Assembly (NCBI GenBank): GCA_944388825.1
Contig: CALXKG010000050.1
Coordinates: 1 to 15,413 of the forward strand
Direction: 5' to 3'
Source of the DNA: an uncultured Clostridia bacterium
GTDB taxonomy: Bacteria > Bacillota > Clostridia > Oscillospirales > Ruminococcaceae
DNA length: 15,413 nt
Notes under the pieces: model-generated
Database searches by the model: none
The model's input: the letters and a program-made list of their open reading frames with translations, nothing else
Told to the model about the DNA's origin: nothing
Translations under genes and position numbers: made by a program
In this document: positions 12,762-15,413 of the stretch, piece by piece
Layout: the number at the start of each line of letters is the position of its first letter
Position numbering within the stretch: the stretch's first letter is position 1

Positions 12762-15170
12762 ATGAATCAGTATGATTTCCAATCAATCGAAAAAAAGTGG
12801 CAGAAATATTGGGACGACCATAAGACCTTCCATGCGGAGATCGACCATACAAAGCCCAAGTTCTACCCGCTGGTCGAATTTCCCTACCCTTCCGGGCAGG
12901 GCCTCCACGTCGGCCATCCCCGCCCTTACACCGCGATGGACATCGTCGCCCGCAAGCGGCGGCTGGAGGGCTATAACGTCCTCTTCCCGATGGGCTGGGA
13001 CGCTTTCGGCCTGCCGACTGAGAACTTTGCGATCAAAAACCACATCCACCCGGCGGAAGTCACCCGCCGCAACGTCGCCCACTTTAAAGAGCAGCTGAAG
13101 TCCCTCGGCCTCTCCTTCGACTGGGACCGGGAAGTCAACACCACCGACCCCAATTACTATAAGTGGACCCAGTGGATCTTCCTCCAGATGTTTAAAGCCG
13201 GGCTCGCCTATAAGAGCGAGATGAACGTCAACTGGTGCACCGGCTGCAAATGCGTGCTGGCCAACGAAGAGGTCGTCAACGGCGTCTGCGAACGGTGCGG
13301 CGCGCCGGTCGTCCACAAGGAAAAGAGCCAGTGGATGCTGAAGATCACCGCTTACGCCCAGCGGCTGCTGGACGACTTAAAAGACGTCAACTACCTCGAA
13401 CGGATCAAGTCGGCCCAGGTCAACTGGATCGGCCGCTCGACCGGCGCGGAAGTGGACTTCGGCACCACCGCCGGCGATACCCTGACCGTCTACACCACCC
13501 GCCCCGACACCCTCTTCGGCGCGACCTATATGGTCATCTCGCCCGAGCACCCGATGATCGACAAGTGGGCGGGGATCATCCAGAATATGGACGAGGTGAA
13601 GGCCTACCAGGCGGAAGCGGCCAAAAAGTCCGACTTTGAACGGACCGAGCTGAGCAAAGAGAAAACCGGCGTCTGTCTCCAGGGCGTCAAAGGCGTCAAC
13701 CCGGTCAACGGCGCCGAGATCCCGATCTATATCTCCGACTACGTCCTGACCAGCTACGGCACCGGCGCCATCATGGCCGTTCCGGCCCACGATACCCGCG
13801 ACTGGGAGTTTGCCAGAAAGTTCGGCATCCCGATGGTCGAGGTCGTGAGCGGCGGCGATATCGAGAAGGAAGCCTTCACCGACTGCGCGACCGGCGTCAT
13901 GGTCAACTCCGGCTTTATGACCGGCATGACCGTCGAAGAGGCGAAGGAAGCGATCAAAGACTGGCTGGAAAAGACCGGCAAGGGCAAGCGCAAGGTCAAC
14001 TTCAAGCTCCGCGACTGGGTCTTTGCGAGACAGCGCTACTGGGGCGAGCCGATCCCGATCGTCAAGTGCCCGAAGTGCGGCTATGTCGCCATCCCCGAGA
14101 GCGAACTGCCCCTCCAGCTGCCGGAAGTCGACAGCTATACCCCCACCGAGGACGGCGAGTCGCCTCTTTCCAAGATCGACTCGTTTGTCAACACCACCTG
14201 CCCCAAGTGCGGCGGCCCGGCCAAGCGGGAGACCGACACGATGCCCCAGTGGGCGGGTTCTTCCTGGTACTTCCTCCGCTATACCGACCCGAAAAACGAC
14301 AAGGAGCTGGCCTCTAAGGAAGCGCTCAACTACTGGCTGCCGGTCGACTGGTACAACGGCGGCATGGAACACACCACCCTGCACCTGCTCTACTCCCGCT
14401 TCTGGCACAAGTTCCTCTATGACCAGGGGGTCGTCCCCTGCAAGGAGCCGTATTTAAAGCGCACCTCCCACGGGATGGTGCTGGGCGAGAACGGCGAGAA
14501 GATGAGCAAGTCCCGCGGCAACGTCATCAACCCCGACGACATCGTCCGGGATTATGGCGCCGACACCCTGCGGCTGTACGAGATGTTCATGGGCGACTTC
14601 CAGTCGGCGGCCCCCTGGAGCATGAACTCGGTCCGGGGCTGCAAGCGGTTCCTCGACCGCGTCTGGCGGCTCCAGAACTGCGTCGTCGACGGGGACGCCT
14701 ACCGGCCCGAGCTGGAAAGCAGCTTCCACAAGACCATCCGCAAAGTCTCGGAGGATATCGAATCCCTCAAGTTCAACACCGCGATCGCCGCGATGATGAG
14801 CCTCTTAAACGAGATCGAGGCGGCGGGTTCGATCAATAAGAAGGAATACCGCGACCTGCTCGTGATGCTCAACCCCTTCGCCCCCCACATCACCGAGGAG
14901 CTGTTTGAGCTGATGGGCTTCGGCTCGCCGATCACCGCCCAGTCCTGGCTCACCTACGACCCCGCCAAGTGCGTCGACGCGACCGTCGAGATCGCCGTCC
15001 AGATCTCCGGCAAGGTCCGCGCCCGCATCCAGGTCCCGGCCGACATCGAGGCGGCTGACGCGATCGCGTTGGCGAAAGCCGACCCGAAGATCGCTTCCGC
15101 CATCGAAGGCAAGACGATCGTCAAGGAGCTTTACGTCAAAGGGAAACTGGTCAACATTGTCGCGAAATAA
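12762..15170 (+). CDS. leuS: Leucyl-tRNA synthetase
   Basis: An 802-residue class I synthetase of normal length. The HIGH-type motif is HVGH at 49-52, within PYPSGQGLHVGHPRPYTAMD, and the KMSKS loop is at 580-584. The editing (CP1) domain has TTRPDTLFG (245-253). Two Cys4 zinc-ribbon sets are visible: C159/C162/C176/C179 and C436/C439/C480/C483. The WAGSSWYFLRY and NGGMEHTTLHLLYSRFWHKFLYDQG segments are specific for LeuRS over IleRS and ValRS. It charges tRNA-Leu in the cytoplasm. AAAGGGA lies about 9 bases before the ATG. The 46 bases after rsfS are too short for a T-box leader, so it is probably expressed with the upstream genes. The sequence around HVGH differs from the E. coli and Thermus types. 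Confidence 0.97.
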   Translation: MNQYDFQSIEKKWQKYWDDHKTFHAEIDHTKPKFYPLVEFPYPSGQGLHVGHPRPYTAMDIVARKRRLEGYNVLFPMGWDAFGLPTENFAIKNHIHPAEVTRRNVAHFKEQLKSLGLSFDWDREVNTTDPNYYKWTQWIFLQMFKAGLAYKSEMNVNWCTGCKCVLANEEVVNGVCERCGAPVVHKEKSQWMLKITAYAQRLLDDLKDVNYLERIKSAQVNWIGRSTGAEVDFGTTAGDTLTVYTTRPDTLFGATYMVISPEHPMIDKWAGIIQNMDEVKAYQAEAAKKSDFERTELSKEKTGVCLQGVKGVNPVNGAEIPIYISDYVLTSYGTGAIMAVPAHDTRDWEFARKFGIPMVEVVSGGDIEKEAFTDCATGVMVNSGFMTGMTVEEAKEAIKDWLEKTGKGKRKVNFKLRDWVFARQRYWGEPIPIVKCPKCGYVAIPESELPLQLPEVDSYTPTEDGESPLSKIDSFVNTTCPKCGGPAKRETDTMPQWAGSSWYFLRYTDPKNDKELASKEALNYWLPVDWYNGGMEHTTLHLLYSRFWHKFLYDQGVVPCKEPYLKRTSHGMVLGENGEKMSKSRGNVINPDDIVRDYGADTLRLYEMFMGDFQSAAPWSMNSVRGCKRFLDRVWRLQNCVVDGDAYRPELESSFHKTIRKVSEDIESLKFNTAIAAMMSLLNEIEAAGSINKKEYRDLLVMLNPFAPHITEELFELMGFGSPITAQSWLTYDPAKCVDATVEIAVQISGKVRARIQVPADIEAADAIALAKADPKIASAIEGKTIVKELYVKGKLVNIVAK

Positions 15171-15187
15171 GCGGTTTGCGAAGCCGC
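15171..15187 (+). promoter_or_regulatory. Short hairpin overlapping the terminator's 5' arm
   Basis: GCGGTTT (15171-15177) can pair with AAGCCGC (15181-15187) using one G-U pair and a GCG loop. It starts right after the leuS stop and uses the first 7 bases of the terminator's left arm, so the two folds exclude each other. The terminator stem is longer and richer in G/C and should normally win. Confidence 0.4.
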
Positions 15188-15212
15188 CCGTTACAAAAGC
15201 GGGCGGCTTTTT
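15181..15212 (+). terminator. Rho-independent terminator after leuS
   Basis: AAGCCGCCCG (15181-15190) pairs perfectly with CGGGCGGCTT (15200-15209), a 10-bp G/C-rich stem with a 9-base loop, followed directly by a TTTTT run (15208-15212). It lies 10 bases after the leuS stop and closes the long operon-like run of genes. Confidence 0.95.
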
Positions 15213-15220
15213 CCTGCCCA

Positions 15221-15249
15221 TTGACAGCCGGGCGGGGGTCTGGTAAACT
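15221..15249 (+). promoter_or_regulatory. Predicted sigma-A promoter for the gene at 15291
   Basis: A perfect TTGACA (15221-15226) is followed after exactly 17 bases by TAAACT (15244-15249), with TG one base upstream of the -10. It sits between the leuS terminator and the next start codon, with an AT-rich stretch after it. Transcription should begin near 15256. Confidence 0.8.
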
Positions 15250-15290
15250 GAAAATATAAAATATTGACCGGATAAAGGAGGAAGCAGCGG

Positions 15291-15413
15291 ATGAAACTGT
15301 ATAAACTGCTGGGCGCGGACGGGAAAATCTACCTGTCCGAGACGCCGGGCGCATATGGCGGCAACCGCAAGCTGAAAATCTACGGCCGCCTCGACTGCCC
15401 GACCGCCCTTTCC
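15291..15413 (+). CDS. Start of a small protein resembling Ada-type zinc-binding proteins (3' end outside window)
   Basis: The frame is open from ATG 15291 to the window end, 41 codons. AAAGGAGG lies 10 bases before the ATG and a good promoter lies upstream, so the start is solid. The product begins MKLYKLLGADGKIYLSETPG and ends GRLDCPTALS. From memory, an N-terminus with ETPG...GGNRKLKIYGRLDCPSA occurs in short proteins annotated as Ada metal-binding domain-containing, where the Cys of LDCP would be the first zinc ligand. That assignment is tentative, since the other expected Cys residues are beyond the window. It is transcribed separately from the upstream run. Confidence 0.6.
   Translation, partial: MKLYKLLGADGKIYLSETPGAYGGNRKLKIYGRLDCPTALS

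Noticed and set aside
13377..14408. Long open frame on the minus strand (343 codons)
   Set aside because: It lies wholly opposite leuS; its composition (Gly, Val, Asp, Arg rich) is what GC-rich coding DNA yields when read backwards, and leuS motifs run through the region without a break.

Overview
The window reads as a core housekeeping segment of a GC-rich Gram-positive bacterium of the class Clostridia, most like an Oscillospiraceae/Ruminococcaceae gut anaerobe. The grounds are the folate-dependent TrmFO, an LCP cell-wall ligase, the rnc - Elp3-like radical SAM - smc - ftsY order, the yhbY-nadD-yqeK-LCP-rsfS order, strong AGGAGG-type ribosome binding sites and the strong G/C bias of codon third positions. 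The taxonomic placement is inference from gene content and order.

All genes lie on the + strand and most are tightly packed (1- or 20-base overlaps, or gaps under 80 bases). The layout is: trmFO (5' end cut off by the window edge), plsX, a 159-base structured gap where acpP would often sit, rnc (TTG start), an Elp3-like radical SAM gene, smc, ftsY, rdgB, a GNAT acetyltransferase, a 163-base gap holding a repeat, yhbY, nadD, yqeK, an LCP-family gene, rsfS and leuS. A strong intrinsic terminator follows leuS. It is followed by a sigma-A-type promoter and the first 41 codons of a new gene whose start resembles small Ada-type zinc-binding proteins.

The genes serve phospholipid synthesis (plsX), RNA processing and ribosome maturation (rnc, yhbY, rsfS, trmFO, leuS), chromosome organisation and membrane targeting (smc, ftsY), nucleotide housekeeping (rdgB, nadD, yqeK) and cell-wall polymer attachment (LCP). 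No mobile element, CRISPR array, defence system or biosynthetic cluster is visible, and I do not see a new multi-gene system.

The more interesting signals are non-coding or statistical: two tandem stem-loops in the rnc leader, a two-copy intergenic repeat built from TGAAGAA heptads plus a hairpin, a promoter with an extended -10 inside yqeK, a 9-bp inverted repeat before the LCP gene, and a marked tendency for the rare Leu codon TTA to be followed by AAN codons.
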